Of a DNA stretch of 64,000 bases, positions 46,208 to 56,452 are shown piece after piece (the first letter of the stretch is position 1; the number at the start of each line of letters is the position of its first letter). Where the stretch lies: assembly GCA_026545225.1 (NCBI GenBank), contig CM048853.1:54145755-54209754 (forward strand), given 5' to 3'. Source of the DNA: Cornus controversa (taxonomy: Eukaryota; Streptophyta; Magnoliopsida; Cornales; Cornaceae). The notes beneath the pieces were generated by a model. It made no database searches. It saw nothing but the letters and a program-made list of their open reading frames with translations, and had not been told where the DNA came from. The position numbers were made by a program, and so were the translations under genes.

Positions 46208-46330
46208 GGTGAATGATAGCACAAGGCAGCACTGGAAGTCTGAAACTGCCAAATGAGAGAGAGATGAATGGAAATGGAATGGGGGAGGTATTAAAGGGTA
46301 GGGTTTGGGGTTAACTAGAGTTTAGAGGGG
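46208..46330 (-). promoter_or_regulatory. Probable core promoter and leader of the FLA gene
   Basis: Minus strand, reading toward the gene: a telo-box-like aaaccctac (about 46299-46306), a TATA-like tttaata (46289-46295) and then a short leader with a ctctctctc tract (about 46258-46266). The TATA-like box is about 82 bp before the chosen ATG, a normal distance. The telo-box is common in genes active in dividing tissue. Confidence 0.45.
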
Positions 46331-46647
46331 TGTTTAACTAGGGTTAGTAGTGGATGCCATATGTCAGTGGGAGAGGAACAAACTACAAAGGACTAGAAGT
46401 ATTCTTTCATCTTTTTGGACACAGCTGGAAATAACCTGAAGTTGTTGGCATTATACCCTTCTTTTCATTAAAAGACGAATATAACCTCTTCTTTTTATCG
46501 GTTTTCTTAACGAGGTTTGTAACGGTTGTTAACCCTAATTGTCATTGCATGCTTGAGTCCACCTTATACTATCTCCCAACTCCTTTTTGGTTGTGAATGT
46601 TGTTACCACCATTTTAGGACTGGACTAAGGAAGAACTCTATTAAATT

Positions 46648-47824
46648 AGGAGCTGATATTGGCACTCCACAAATATCTTCTGATATTTCACTTCTACCTT
46701 TTTGTAAAGTACAATTACAAAGGTGTCCCTCTACTATACAATATTTGATTCTTATATTTTTAATACCCTAATTGCCCTTATTTGATAATGTTAGAATTCT
46801 TAACTCTAAATTACAACTTCTCTCTCACGTTCTTTTTTAGTGTGAAAATACTTCTTCGTTGATTTTAAAAATATTATTTTTTCATGTTGAATCAATTTAT
46901 CAATATTTATTTTAGAAGTAAAAAAGTTTAGGATTCAATATAATAATTTAGAGAGTATCAATCAAATGTATGTGATTCAGATAATAAAAGTTAGATGATT
47001 AGATAAGTTGGGAAGAAGTTGTTAATAATAGATTATATAGAGAAATATTAAAAATATATTTGAGTTGGAAACAAACATTATATCAATGAATAAAACTTAT
47101 TTGAAAAAAAATTAATTATATTTAAAATCAAAAGAAAGTTTAATTTCACTTGAATAAAAATTATGATATATAGTTCTTTAAGAAAACTAAGGAAATCTTT
47201 TTTATTTTAATAGAGAACTTTTATAAATTAAAAGATGAAAAGAGAAAAACATGACTCTATGAAATATTTTTTTAATTGTAGTTGTCTTAATTTAACTAAG
47301 GAGCCTTTGCACAAAAATTTCAAAAGATAAAAATAAATAAATTAATATGATATTTTTCTTGGTTTGCTTTTTATTTTCTCCTCCTTCCTTTCTATTTTGT
47401 TTGTTCACAAATTGATGGTATGTTTCAAAATTTTAATTTATGTTATTTTGTAAATAAGACACATGAAAAATAAATTACACGTTTGGTGAGTGAAAATAGA
47501 ATATTTCAAATTTTGGATTATTTGAGTTATATAGGATAAGGACACGAACAACAATTTTCAATTGAAAAATGTCTAAATTATAGTATTTGGGTGATAATAA
47601 ATGGATTGTTATATTGTAAACCTAAAGTAAAAAAGTTGAAAAAACTTTTTTTAAGAAAAATAAAATAAAATTAAAATTGAGTCTTGAATTATAAGGGCAA
47701 TTAGGGTACTAAAAATATAAGAATCTAAAATGGAATAACATAGGAACACTTTTGTAATTTTACTTTACAAAATATAAGAGTGGAGTGTCAGAGGATGTTG
47801 GTGGAGTGCCAATATCAGCTTCCT
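46648..47824. mobile_element. TIR transposon upstream of the FLA gene
   Basis: An 1177-bp element. The left end aggagctgatattggcactc is mirrored on the right (gagtgccaatatcagcttcct). Inverted similarity extends about 190 bp inward (gtaaagta-aattacaaa, agattcttatatttttaata-like, accctaattgccctta). The direct flank taaatt (46642-46647 and 47825-47830) is exact for 6 bp. Superfamily is uncertain, with Mutator-like likely from the long inverted repeats. The interior is AT-rich without an open transposase. Its near end is 441 bp from the FLA start codon. Confidence 0.7.
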
Positions 47825-47830
47825 TAAATT

Positions 47831-47835
47831 AATGG

Positions 47836-47866
<31 letters not shown>

Positions 47867-49823
47867 TGTGTGGCTATCCTTTTAAGCCAAATTTGTTAGA
47901 TTATATGTATTTTCTGTTATATCAGCTTTTAGATTATATATATATTTTTAAATTATATATATTTCTTACGCATCTTAAATTCTCTAGAATTAAGATTTCT
48001 TATTTTCTAAGTCTACTTAGCTTTCAAGATTATGTGTCAATAAATAGACTTTTATATATTGTTCATAATTAGAACAATTCAAATAAAATCAATATCAATT
48101 AAATACAATTTTCCTTTATATCTAACACTGACAAACAAAAATATATATAGATTATCCATTTTGTCTGTTTTAGCATTTATCGCGTGAACATCATTCATTT
48201 ACATGAGTTGGAGCCTAGTAAAATACCAAAGGTGAGTAATGTCCCTTTTAGTTGTCCAATCTATTCAATATTGGGTTGAGATGAAATTAAATCTGGGCTC
48301 CCCACACATATTCATTGTATACCCTCTCGAACTAACAAATAAACTTTTGAATTAACAAAATTGATCAAATTAGTCTTTTTCGCCGTGAATTGACTAACTT
48401 GTTCTTGCCATTTAATTAAATTTAAGAGTTCAAATAAGTCATTGGAAGGGACATTTTGGTCATAAATTAGGGGTTAAATTATTAAAAACCCTATATTATT
48501 ATAGAGCAAATTGCCAGATTGCAGGTACATTGATGAAAATTTGAAAACGTCATGGGGGTTTAGTGAAATTTAGGTAGTATAATTAGTTTTATGTGATTAA
48601 AATTTATAGTAAAGGGGGGTTTTATGAATTAAGAAATAAAATGTAACGCACCGAGGAGCCAACTTTAAGAAACAAAGTGTAACCATGATGTTAAACTGCC
48701 ATTTTGTATGAATTTATTTCTCAAATTTTTGATTGATTTAATTTAGATTTATCAACCCTATCCTAAACTAACTTACAAATATTAATAGGCAAAATCGTAT
48801 CCAATTTTTCAAATCAGATCTAAAACTTTGACATTGAATATCATGTATATAAGTTGAAAAAAATTTCATTGGAAATTATTTAGAAAATCAAAACTATGGG
48901 ATTATGTATTAGAACAGATGTAGCTACATTTGTGGAAACCTTTCGTTTAATTACATTGTCGGCAACACAATTAACACCATGAATAAGTGGAAGACAATAT
49001 AGAATGTCCTCTATTGGGTGCCATGTGAGTTTATGACAATGTGACCCAACCTTCCTTACACAGTATAAATGTTAGTGTCAAAGGTCGCTTGTATATCATC
49101 TACTTCATAAATGCCTTGTAGCATTTGGTGATATACCACAACAAATAGTATTGCTTTCACAAGTATAGCCCATGCAAATACAATTCTTTCTATGGGTTAA
49201 TAGGCCAAAGTAAGTTGCTCTCTCTCTCTCTCTTTGTATATATATATATATATATTGATATGTTATATTTTCAATGTTATTTTCTCCCCCTCCTGTTTTT
49301 CTCTGGTGTTTTTTGTTATTTCACATGCAAACAACATCCTTGTTACCATATACCTAGAGAGTTAACTATCCGGCCATTATAATCTGCAGCAATTGGCATA
49401 GAAAGTAGAGTGTATATAATATTTGATCATATCAGGTATATACAATAAACATATTAGAAGCGACATGTATATCGGATACAGAAGCAACAAGTCAATTTTT
49501 TAACATATGAACACAGTAATTAATAAATACATGTTTTTATCCAGAATAGTTGAAGTGTCCATGTCAACATGGCTCTACTTTTTGAAGTGTCCCTACTTAA
49601 AAATATGCAATATATCATTTGATAATACAACTCAAACCAACAACTCATAGACTGACTGTATTTTGACAATGCAGTACTCGGTGTTTCTTTATGTCAATGC
49701 AGCCCCATAAAAACCACAAATATATTTTGGTTCTATAAATGCAAATCTATATTTCTCAGCCAACAATGAACAGCTTGGGGCAATCAAGGTTGCATGTGCA
49801 AATAAATAATACTTTATGATATA
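47831..49823. other. Intergenic DNA, nothing assigned
   Basis: AT-rich with (ta)n tracts near 47838-47865 and 49239-49256 and a ctctctctctc tract at 49221-49234. No coding or bounded repeat was recognised. Confidence 0.55.
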
Positions 49824-49950
49824 AAACATTCTTGGTGGAGTCAGAATCAAGTCAATGCGACTCCATCTTTGTGCAGACTACAAAACATGATCAAGAGATG
49901 GGAGGCTACAAGATTATGTGTAGAGTTTGCTTAACTTTGCAAATTATTAC

Positions 49951-49988
<38 letters not shown>

Positions 49989-50101
49989 CTTGGTGGAGTC
50001 AGAATCAAGTAAATGCGACTCCATCTTTGTGCAGACTACAAAACATGATCAAGAGATGGGAGGCTACAAGATTATGTGTAGAGTTTGCTTAACTTTGCAA
50101 T
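49824..50101 (+). repeat. Tandem duplication, 157-bp period
   Basis: Two nearly identical copies of about 122 bp begin aaaacattcttggtggagtc at 49824 and 49981. Each ends gagtttgcttaactttgcaa, and a microsatellite (ta)n follows each copy. Only about one substitution is visible between copies (gtcaatgcg against gtaaatgcg), so the duplication is recent. The unit has open frames but no known domain. Confidence 0.85.
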
Positions 50102-50129
50102 ATATATCTATATATATATATGGTGAGTA

Positions 50130-50420
50130 GATGTTATGCAGTTACAACACCGTACTGAACTGCAGTGGATGGTCACGATCACTCATAACACGGTGTTCTA
50201 TTGTGTAATGGACGATCACGATCACTCACACATATGAGTGATCCTGACAGTCCACACAGTCCACTCACGGTGTTGTTACAACAGAGAATCTAGACTCAGT
50301 ACTGTGACATTCAACCTGTAAGTGATCGTGATCGTCCACTCACTCACGACACGGTATTGTTACAACAGAGAATCCAAACTGAATACTGTAACATTAGACC
50401 TATATATTCAACCTGTTAGA
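50130..50420. repeat. Cluster of inverted and direct repeats
   Basis: A perfect 17-bp inverted repeat pairs ggacgatcacgatcact (50210-50226) with agtgatcgtgatcgtcc (50321-50337). Further copies of gtcacgatcactca occur near 50172. A direct repeat starts gttacaacagagaatc at about 50275 and 50358 and is followed by (t)actgt(g/a)acatt. The arrangement looks like a decayed inverted-repeat element or minisatellite. Confidence 0.7.
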
Positions 50421-50672
50421 ACACGCATGAAACAATTCTCGTGTGGTCTAAAAAATCCAAATAAAATGTAAGAAAAAAAAAAAGGCTAGTTGTTAAACTA
50501 GCTAGAAAAAGTAGGTTGAATATTAAACTATAATTATCTTGGGAAAAAGGGCAGGAAATTAATAAAAAAATAGAAAATGAATGTTTGCTGAAAATGGCCC
50601 AGAAATATTTCAATTTGAGGATTGTCTCAAGTTTCGTACAACAAACTTAAAAACCCAATTTCTATAGCATAC

Positions 50673-50721
50673 CTCATGATCAAGTAACAAGTTTTCTAGC
50701 TTAATATCCCTGTGGATAACA
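50673..50721 (-). pseudogene. AUR: Aurora-kinase-like exon, 3' part, split by the copia insertion
   Basis: On the minus strand this continues the exon begun at 56452-56401 and encodes HRDIKLENLLLDHE, the protein-kinase catalytic loop. It is followed by a splice donor (gag|gtatgc, 50672 downwards). The proline usual in HRDIKPEN is leucine. No neighbouring exon with the DFG block was found in the 2 kb beyond. It is therefore either an isolated fragment or a gene whose other exons lie far away. Confidence 0.75.
50717..50721 (+). repeat. Target-site duplication (left) of the copia element
   Basis: taaca at 50717-50721 is repeated exactly at 56401-56405, directly outside the two LTRs, as expected for a 5-bp copia insertion. 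Confidence 0.9.
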
Positions 50722-51198
50722 TGTTGGAATATTTTAAATAAATAAAATATTTTTTGTGGTTCTATGCATTATTTCTAAAATTGGATTGCAATGTAATTAT
50801 TGTTACTTGATGGGTTGGGGTTATACTTGTCAATTGTGGTCTAATTGGCAGTATAATATTTACACCGTTGGATTGTGGTTTTCCAACTTTATTTGATAGG
50901 ATTTAATCCTAACCGTTGATATCTAGGTCTCCATGATAGGAAGGGAGACTTAGGTATTTTATTTGTAGAGAAGCCGTCCCCCCCTGTTGTTGTTATAAAT
51001 AAGGGTTTCACAACCCTTATTCAGCCCTATCGAAGAACAACTCTCAGAAAGGGGGTAGAGCTCTCTAAGGATTTCTTGCAGGAACACAAAGGTATTCTAC
51101 GGCTTAATTTTCATTCAGGTATGTCAATTAAAATTCCCTCTTTAATTAATTGCAGTATTCTTGATTTCTACAAGATGAGTATGGATTAATTTCCAACA
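50722..51198 (+). repeat. 5' LTR of the copia element
   Basis: Bounded by the perfect 8-bp inverted ends tgttggaa and ttccaaca. It holds a TATA box (tataaat, 50994-51000) directly followed by a 9-bp stem, 4-base loop hairpin (50999-51020), probably near the RNA start. A strong splice donor consensus cag|gtatgt lies at 51116-51124. Confidence 0.92.
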
Positions 51199-51200
51199 AT

Positions 51201-51212
51201 TGGTATCAGAGC
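51201..51212 (+). other. Primer-binding site
   Basis: tggtatcagagc, two bases after the 5' LTR, is complementary to the 3' end of plant initiator methionine tRNA, the usual copia primer. Confidence 0.9.
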
Positions 51213-51673
51213 CATGGTTAAAGTTTTTATCCTCGAAATCAAGATTTTTTAATTGATAAATTGTGTCAATTACTGTGTGTATGTATAGGCTCGTATACAG
51301 TTGAGGCAGTATTTTGGTTCAATTTCTAATTTTGATTTTCGTGCCTATTTTATGATTTGTGTCGCTGGTTGTTGCATATGTGTATTGACTGTAGATGCAT
51401 TGATATAGTAATACAGTACAAGCGAAGCCATTAGTAATTACTTCATTAACCGTGCATGATGAATTGATGAAAGTTAAAAAAGCTTACACCTTTGACTTGC
51501 ACACTGAATATATGTTAAGTTAATATATATATATATATATATATATTAACTTAAGTGACTTGCTTTTTGTTCACCAAGTGGTGGAAACCTGTGCAATTAA
51601 AGTATATATATATATCATATATGAGGTTTTTTTTTTGCAAACTTAGTTCCGGCTATATAACCCTCTGCTACTG

Positions 51674-51716
<43 letters not shown>

Positions 51717-51914
51717 GGAGTGTTAGGAGCATGAATCAGTTGCATGAAGCAAGCAAAATATCTGAGAGATTTTATTAGTTCTCAGTATGTGATTGGAATT
51801 AAATTTGATGAGAATGTATACAGTGGTAGTGGGGAATTCCATTGAAATTAAAATAATTAATTTCAATGGTAGATTTTAAATATTTTGATACTCACAGTTC
51901 TAGTTAAAAGTTTG

Positions 51915-51956
<42 letters not shown>

Positions 51957-52727
51957 CTTTTGGGTGAATAGTGAAAAACAAAATGTTATAAATTTCTTTT
52001 GATTTTTTTTTTTTTTATGTGCATGGATAAATATAAATATATATATTTTATTTAGATTCAAATTATTTTGATCGATGTTCAAATATTGTTCTATAATTAT
52101 TTGGGTTTATTTTTATGTGCATAATAAAGAAGTTTGTGAACCTAAATAAAAATGGAATTTAAAGTTTAGGTCTTTCATTGGGGTTTATGAAGACCGGTAA
52201 AGTGACCGTTTCAAGGTAGTATCCAAAGTGAGTGATGCCTGCCCAAAGGTGACATTCACTCATGTAGGTTATTATTTTTGAAAATTTTAAAGACATATAT
52301 TGGTCTTCTTAAGGTCTTACAGTGCACTTACCTATATTGGGGCATTAGTTCTGCCCAAAGGTGATCAATGTCTTAATGTAGGATAAGTGAGTAGAATAGT
52401 TGAGAGTGTTTGGGTTAGAACTAAATAACCCTCTTGCCCAAAGGTAGTGGAAGTGTTTAGTAATAATTCAAGCATAATCAATTAGGTCTATGTGCGATTT
52501 AATCGCAAATTTGGGGGGTAAATGTATTTAAAATTCTGTCCAAAGGTGATTTTTAAATGACATCTTACTTGTTCCCGCAGGGTGGAAGGTTTTGCACATA
52601 GTAAAACACTCTGATAAATTCGGCTTAAAACTCCAAGTACGAATTAAAGTAATAATCCCTAAAGCTGTGACATATTATTTTATATGTTGTTTATGTGATG
52701 TTATTTGATATAACATGTTTTTCAGTC
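51213..52727 (+). other. Unusually long copia leader with repeated motif
   Basis: About 1.5 kb separate the primer-binding site from the gag ATG. The leader holds three long (at)n tracts (51524-51545, 51677-51712, 51919-51953). Four copies of a gcccaaaggt-type motif lie at about 52241, 52353, 52436 and 52538 (the last as gtccaaaggt). It ends in a splice-acceptor-like ttttcag only two bases before the gag start codon. Numerous upstream ATGs occur, so gag translation from an unspliced RNA would be poor. Confidence 0.7.
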
Positions 52728-53585
52728 ATGGACGCTTCCGCAATTCAGAAACAGCTTACAGGGATTGAACCATTGAATGGTTTGAATTACACTGCCTGGA
52801 GGACAAATGTTGATATTATGTTAGGGTTTTTGGACTACGAGTTCGTTCTTCATGAGGAGAAACCCCCTGCGCTTACTGTAGAATCTTCTGAGGCAGTGAA
52901 ATTGTTGCATGCTAAGTGGACTAAAGCTAATACCATGGCCATCAGGTTGATTCGTGCTTCTATTGGTGAAATTATTCGGGGTGGTATTCCTGTATTTGAT
53001 ACTGCCAAGGAGCTCTTGAATTTGATCAAGACACAATTTATGGGTACCAAGAAGCAACTACAATATTATTATCTGACACAACTCATGTCAATAAAATATG
53101 ATGGCAGTGGTTCAGTGAGAAAGCACATCTATAAGATGTGTAAGCTGGTTAATGGACTGAGAGAGCAGGGAATTACATTTGATGATGAGTTATTGGTCCA
53201 CATGGTGATATATTCTCTGCCCAGGTCTTTTGATACTTTCAGGGTGAATTATAATTCACAAGAGACTAAATGGGACATTAACCAGTTATTAGCACTTTGT
53301 GTGACTGAGGAGGAACGTCTCAAAGGAGTAAAAACTGAGTCAGCTCATCTTGCCGTGAGCAGTAACAGCAAGTACAATTTCAAGAATAAGGGCGGCAAGA
53401 AAGGAAATCAGGCTAATCAACAAAGGGGAAAGCATGATAACAAAGGAAAAGACGTTGATCATGGGGATGGTGAATGCTGGTTTTGCAATAAGAAGGGGCA
53501 TCAAAAGAAAGACTGTTTTGGTTATAAAAATTGGCTAAAGAAAAACAAACCAGGGGCTGCGAAGCCGGAGAAATCTGAAGGTTGA
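52728..53585 (+). CDS. Copia gag polyprotein, intact
   Basis: 285-residue capsid/nucleocapsid protein that packages the element RNA into virus-like particles. The start is MDASAIQKQLTGIEPLNGLN, an ATG two bases after an acceptor-like cag and matching the usual copia gag N terminus. An in-frame ATG 33 bases upstream is less likely. Residues about 15-210 form the UBN2/DUF4219-type gag domain (YTAWRTNVDIMLGFL, QLQYYYLTQLMSIKY, ITFDDELLVHMVIYSLPRSF). A lysine/glycine-rich linker follows. A single CCHC zinc knuckle (CWFCNKKGHQKKDC) lies at about 255-268. The frame is fully open to the stop at 53583-53585, in contrast to pol. It terminates on its own rather than continuing into pol. Confidence 0.92.
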   Translation: MDASAIQKQLTGIEPLNGLNYTAWRTNVDIMLGFLDYEFVLHEEKPPALTVESSEAVKLLHAKWTKANTMAIRLIRASIGEIIRGGIPVFDTAKELLNLIKTQFMGTKKQLQYYYLTQLMSIKYDGSGSVRKHIYKMCKLVNGLREQGITFDDELLVHMVIYSLPRSFDTFRVNYNSQETKWDINQLLALCVTEEERLKGVKTESAHLAVSSNSKYNFKNKGGKKGNQANQQRGKHDNKGKDVDHGDGECWFCNKKGHQKKDCFGYKNWLKKNKPGAAKPEKSEG

Positions 53586-53939
53586 GGATTGATTGGTGTT
53601 GGTAATGCTGATGCGGTTCATATCAAGGCTATTGAGACAATTCCGCTAGTGTTACATACTAGTTTTCTTTAGGGCTTAATGTTTTATTTATTTATTTATG
53701 TTCCTGCTATTAGGCATAATTTACTTTAAGTTTCGAGACTTAATGCTTTGAGATTTCATTTTTTATTTGGTGACAGATTAGTTATCTTATATACATGCTT
53801 CTAGTTTTTTCGTGGACTCAACTATGTTATAGCATATAATATTGGGGCATGTCTCGCGAAAAAAGGCTAGAATGCTTGGTCAAGGATGTGATTATTGAAC
53901 TACTAATTTTTTTGATTATGATTTATAATTGATTGTGTC

Positions 53940-55020
53940 AAGGGAAAGATGCAGAAGAAACACAATTTTGAGGCTAGTCAGTCATTTGATTTTTTGGACC
54001 TCATTCACACTGACATTTGGGGTCCATTTCCTACTCCTTCTTGAGGAGGGCAGAGGTATTTCATTACCTTCATTGATGATCTTTTAAGGTATGCTTATTT
54101 GTACATAATCCACCAGAAGTCTGAAACACTTGATGTGTTTAAAATATTTTTGTTCAAAGATGAAGGGCTGTTAGATAAAAAGATTAAAATTATACAATCT
54201 AGATATTAAGAAATTTGATCCTCTCGCACCATCACTTGTCTTTTCAATGAGTATCTGGAGAGATATTTTGGTTATGATTTTATTATCCCTCTAAACCTAT
54301 GAAAATTGTTGAAACATGTCAATGAAAAAAAAAAAAATTTATTGAGGATGTGTGAATTCAGTGGGAGTCTAAAACTTTGTAGTTTTTTTTTATACTTAAT
54401 GATCTTGAGTTGTATTAGATAGATGTCTAGACAATGTTCCTCAATTGAGACATTAAGGAAGTGATTTACATGTTTCAACCTGAAGAGTATCGTGATCTAA
54501 TGCATATATCTTAAGTTCAGTGGGAGTTGATTTGTTATCTTTGTCTTATATGTTGATGATATTTTGTTAGTTAGTTATGACATTCATGAAATACATGCAC
54601 TACAGAAAAATTTGGACTTTCTCAAAAGGCATATATTGACAAAATATTGAAAACTTTTGAGATGAAGATATTGTGTACCAAGTGCGGTTCAAGGTGTTAA
54701 AGGAAATATGTTGTCAGAATAAAAATGTCTCGATAATGATTTTGTGAGAAGTGAAGTTGATTTTAGCAAAATCTGCACATTATTTATTCGAAGGTAGTGA
54801 AGAAAGTTTTGAGGTATCTCCAAAGAACTAAAGAGTTCATGTTGATCTACAGGAAATCAGATTGCTTTGAGGTAGTTGGTTATTCTGATGATGACTTTGC
54901 AGGTTACTCGAGTAGTAGAAAATACACTTCTGGATTTATTTTTTATGCTAACTCAAGGAGATGTTTCATGGGAAAAAAAAAAAAAACTCTAAGCGTAATA
55001 GGCACATTGATATAAAATAT
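53940..55020 (+). pseudogene. Copia pol remnants (integrase, RT, RNase H)
   Basis: Scattered blocks only. Integrase core: FDFLDLIHTDIWGPFPTPS and YFITFIDDLLRYAYLYII (about 53980-54110). Reverse transcriptase: FVIFVLYVDDILL (about 54530-54570) without its upstream half. RNase H: VLRYLQRTKEFMLIY, SDDDFAGYSSSRKYTSGF (about 54805-54940). Protease was not found. About 2.3 kb lie between gag and the 3' LTR, where a complete copia pol needs over 3 kb, so large deletions have occurred in addition to stops. Confidence 0.85.
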
Positions 55021-55910
55021 CTTATCGTGTGTGAAAAGGTTAAGGAAAGTGTGATTGAGGTTCCCCATATAGTAACAGAAAAGATGATTACAGATCCTCT
55101 CATTAAAGGTATTTAGCTGCAAATTGTTTAAGGAACACGTGATCCGGATAGGTGTTCGTGAGTTATTGTGTTATGACGTCTGATATTTGTTTTATATCAT
55201 GTTACATTGCAGTTAGCATTCAACTTATTTACACTTTATGGTGATAGTTATTTTCCTTCAGTTTATTTATGCCTTTTGGTGACAGTTATTTGCATGCAAA
55301 ATGAAGTTATGATGCATCATTATTATTATCTTCATTTATATATAGTTTATGCACGTGCTATTATGTTTGCCTGGGAGTGATGTTACACTCATGAGGGTGT
55401 TTGGATTAGATGTGGGATTGGCGCCACATTGGTAAATCCAAACATAATTATTAAAGTGCCTGTGGGAGTGTTTCACATTCCATGAGGATAGCTTGGGCTA
55501 GATATGGGATTGGCTCCATATCGGTAAACCCTCACACTGGACAGAAGGTTGGCGGTTTGCTGTAATATGTTCAGGTGACATACCGTGATGGTATGAAGCA
55601 GGACGGATAGTGAGGTATGCGTTTAGACCACATGCAGTTTGCACATCTCATGAAATGCAGTAAAAACCACTATATTTGCTCAAATCCTAGATGGAATTAG
55701 TTTTGAGACTATGGAACTGTTTAGACTAATATATTACTTGTCTACGCATCCATGATCCACTATTGAGGAAGTCTATGGAAGAGAGTGTTTTAAAGTTTCA
55801 ACCCATCTGTTTCGATAATTGTATTTTTCTAAAATAAAATGAGTGGCCACTCGACTTTTCTAAAGTGTTGCAATCCATAGTGTCATTTTATAATACTTAA
55901 AGTGCATGAA

Positions 55911-55923
55911 TCAAGTGGGAGAT
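55911..55923 (+). other. Polypurine tract
   Basis: A purine-rich aagtgggaga immediately before the 3' LTR fits the plus-strand primer site of copia elements. Confidence 0.75.
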
Positions 55924-56400
55924 TGTTGGAATATTTTAAATAAATAAAATATTTTTTGTGGTTCTATGCATTATTTCTAAAATTGGATTGCAATGTAATT
56001 ATTGTTACTTGATGGGTTGGGGTTATACTTGTCAATTGTGGTCTAATTGGCAGTATAATATTTACACCGTTGGATTGTGGTTTTCCAACTTTATTTGATA
56101 GGATTTAATCCTAACCGTTGATATCTAGGTCTCCATGATAGGAAGGGAGACTTAGGTATTTTATTTGTAGAGAAGCCGTCCCCCCCTGTTGTTGTTATAA
56201 ATAAGGGTTTCACAACCCTTATTCAGCCCTATCGAAGAACAACTCTCAGAAAGGGGGTAGAGCTCTCTAAGGATTTCTTGCAGGAACACAAAGGTATTCT
56301 ACGGCTTAATTTTCATTCAGGTATGTCAATTAAAATTCCCTCTTTAATTAATTGCAGTATTCTTGATTTCTACAAGATGAGTATGGATTAATTTCCAACA
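55924..56400 (+). repeat. 3' LTR of the copia element
   Basis: 477 bp, apparently base-for-base identical to the 5' LTR, with the same tgttggaa…ttccaaca ends. It is followed by the right target duplication taaca (56401-56405). Confidence 0.92.
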
Positions 56401-56452
56401 TAACATGCTTCTCATGACAATATGCCAAAGCTTGTGAAAGGCTCGCAATGTA
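56401..56452 (-). pseudogene. AUR: Aurora-kinase-like exon, 5' part, split by the copia insertion
   Basis: On the minus strand a splice acceptor (aaattag, 56459-56453) precedes YIASLSQALAYCHEKHVI. Removing the retrotransposon and one copy of taaca joins this to HRDIK… at 50721-50673 and restores a 96-bp, 32-codon exon with intact splice sites. The wording matches plant Aurora kinases around the catalytic loop. No upstream exon (ATP-binding lobe) was recognised between 56.46 and 57.9 kb. Confidence 0.75.

Larger units (their letters stand above)
50722..56400 (+). mobile_element. Ty1/copia LTR retrotransposon, gag intact, pol degenerate
   Basis: A complete insertion: 477-bp LTRs (50722-51198 and 55924-56400), a primer-binding site tggtatcagagc at 51201, a long leader, one intact gag ORF, pol remnants, a polypurine tract and a 5-bp target duplication. 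Reading the two LTRs side by side I found no difference, which implies a very recent insertion. Pol lacks most of its length and carries many stops, so this copy must have been mobilised by enzymes supplied in trans. It lies in sense opposite to the kinase exon it interrupts. Confidence 0.92.
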
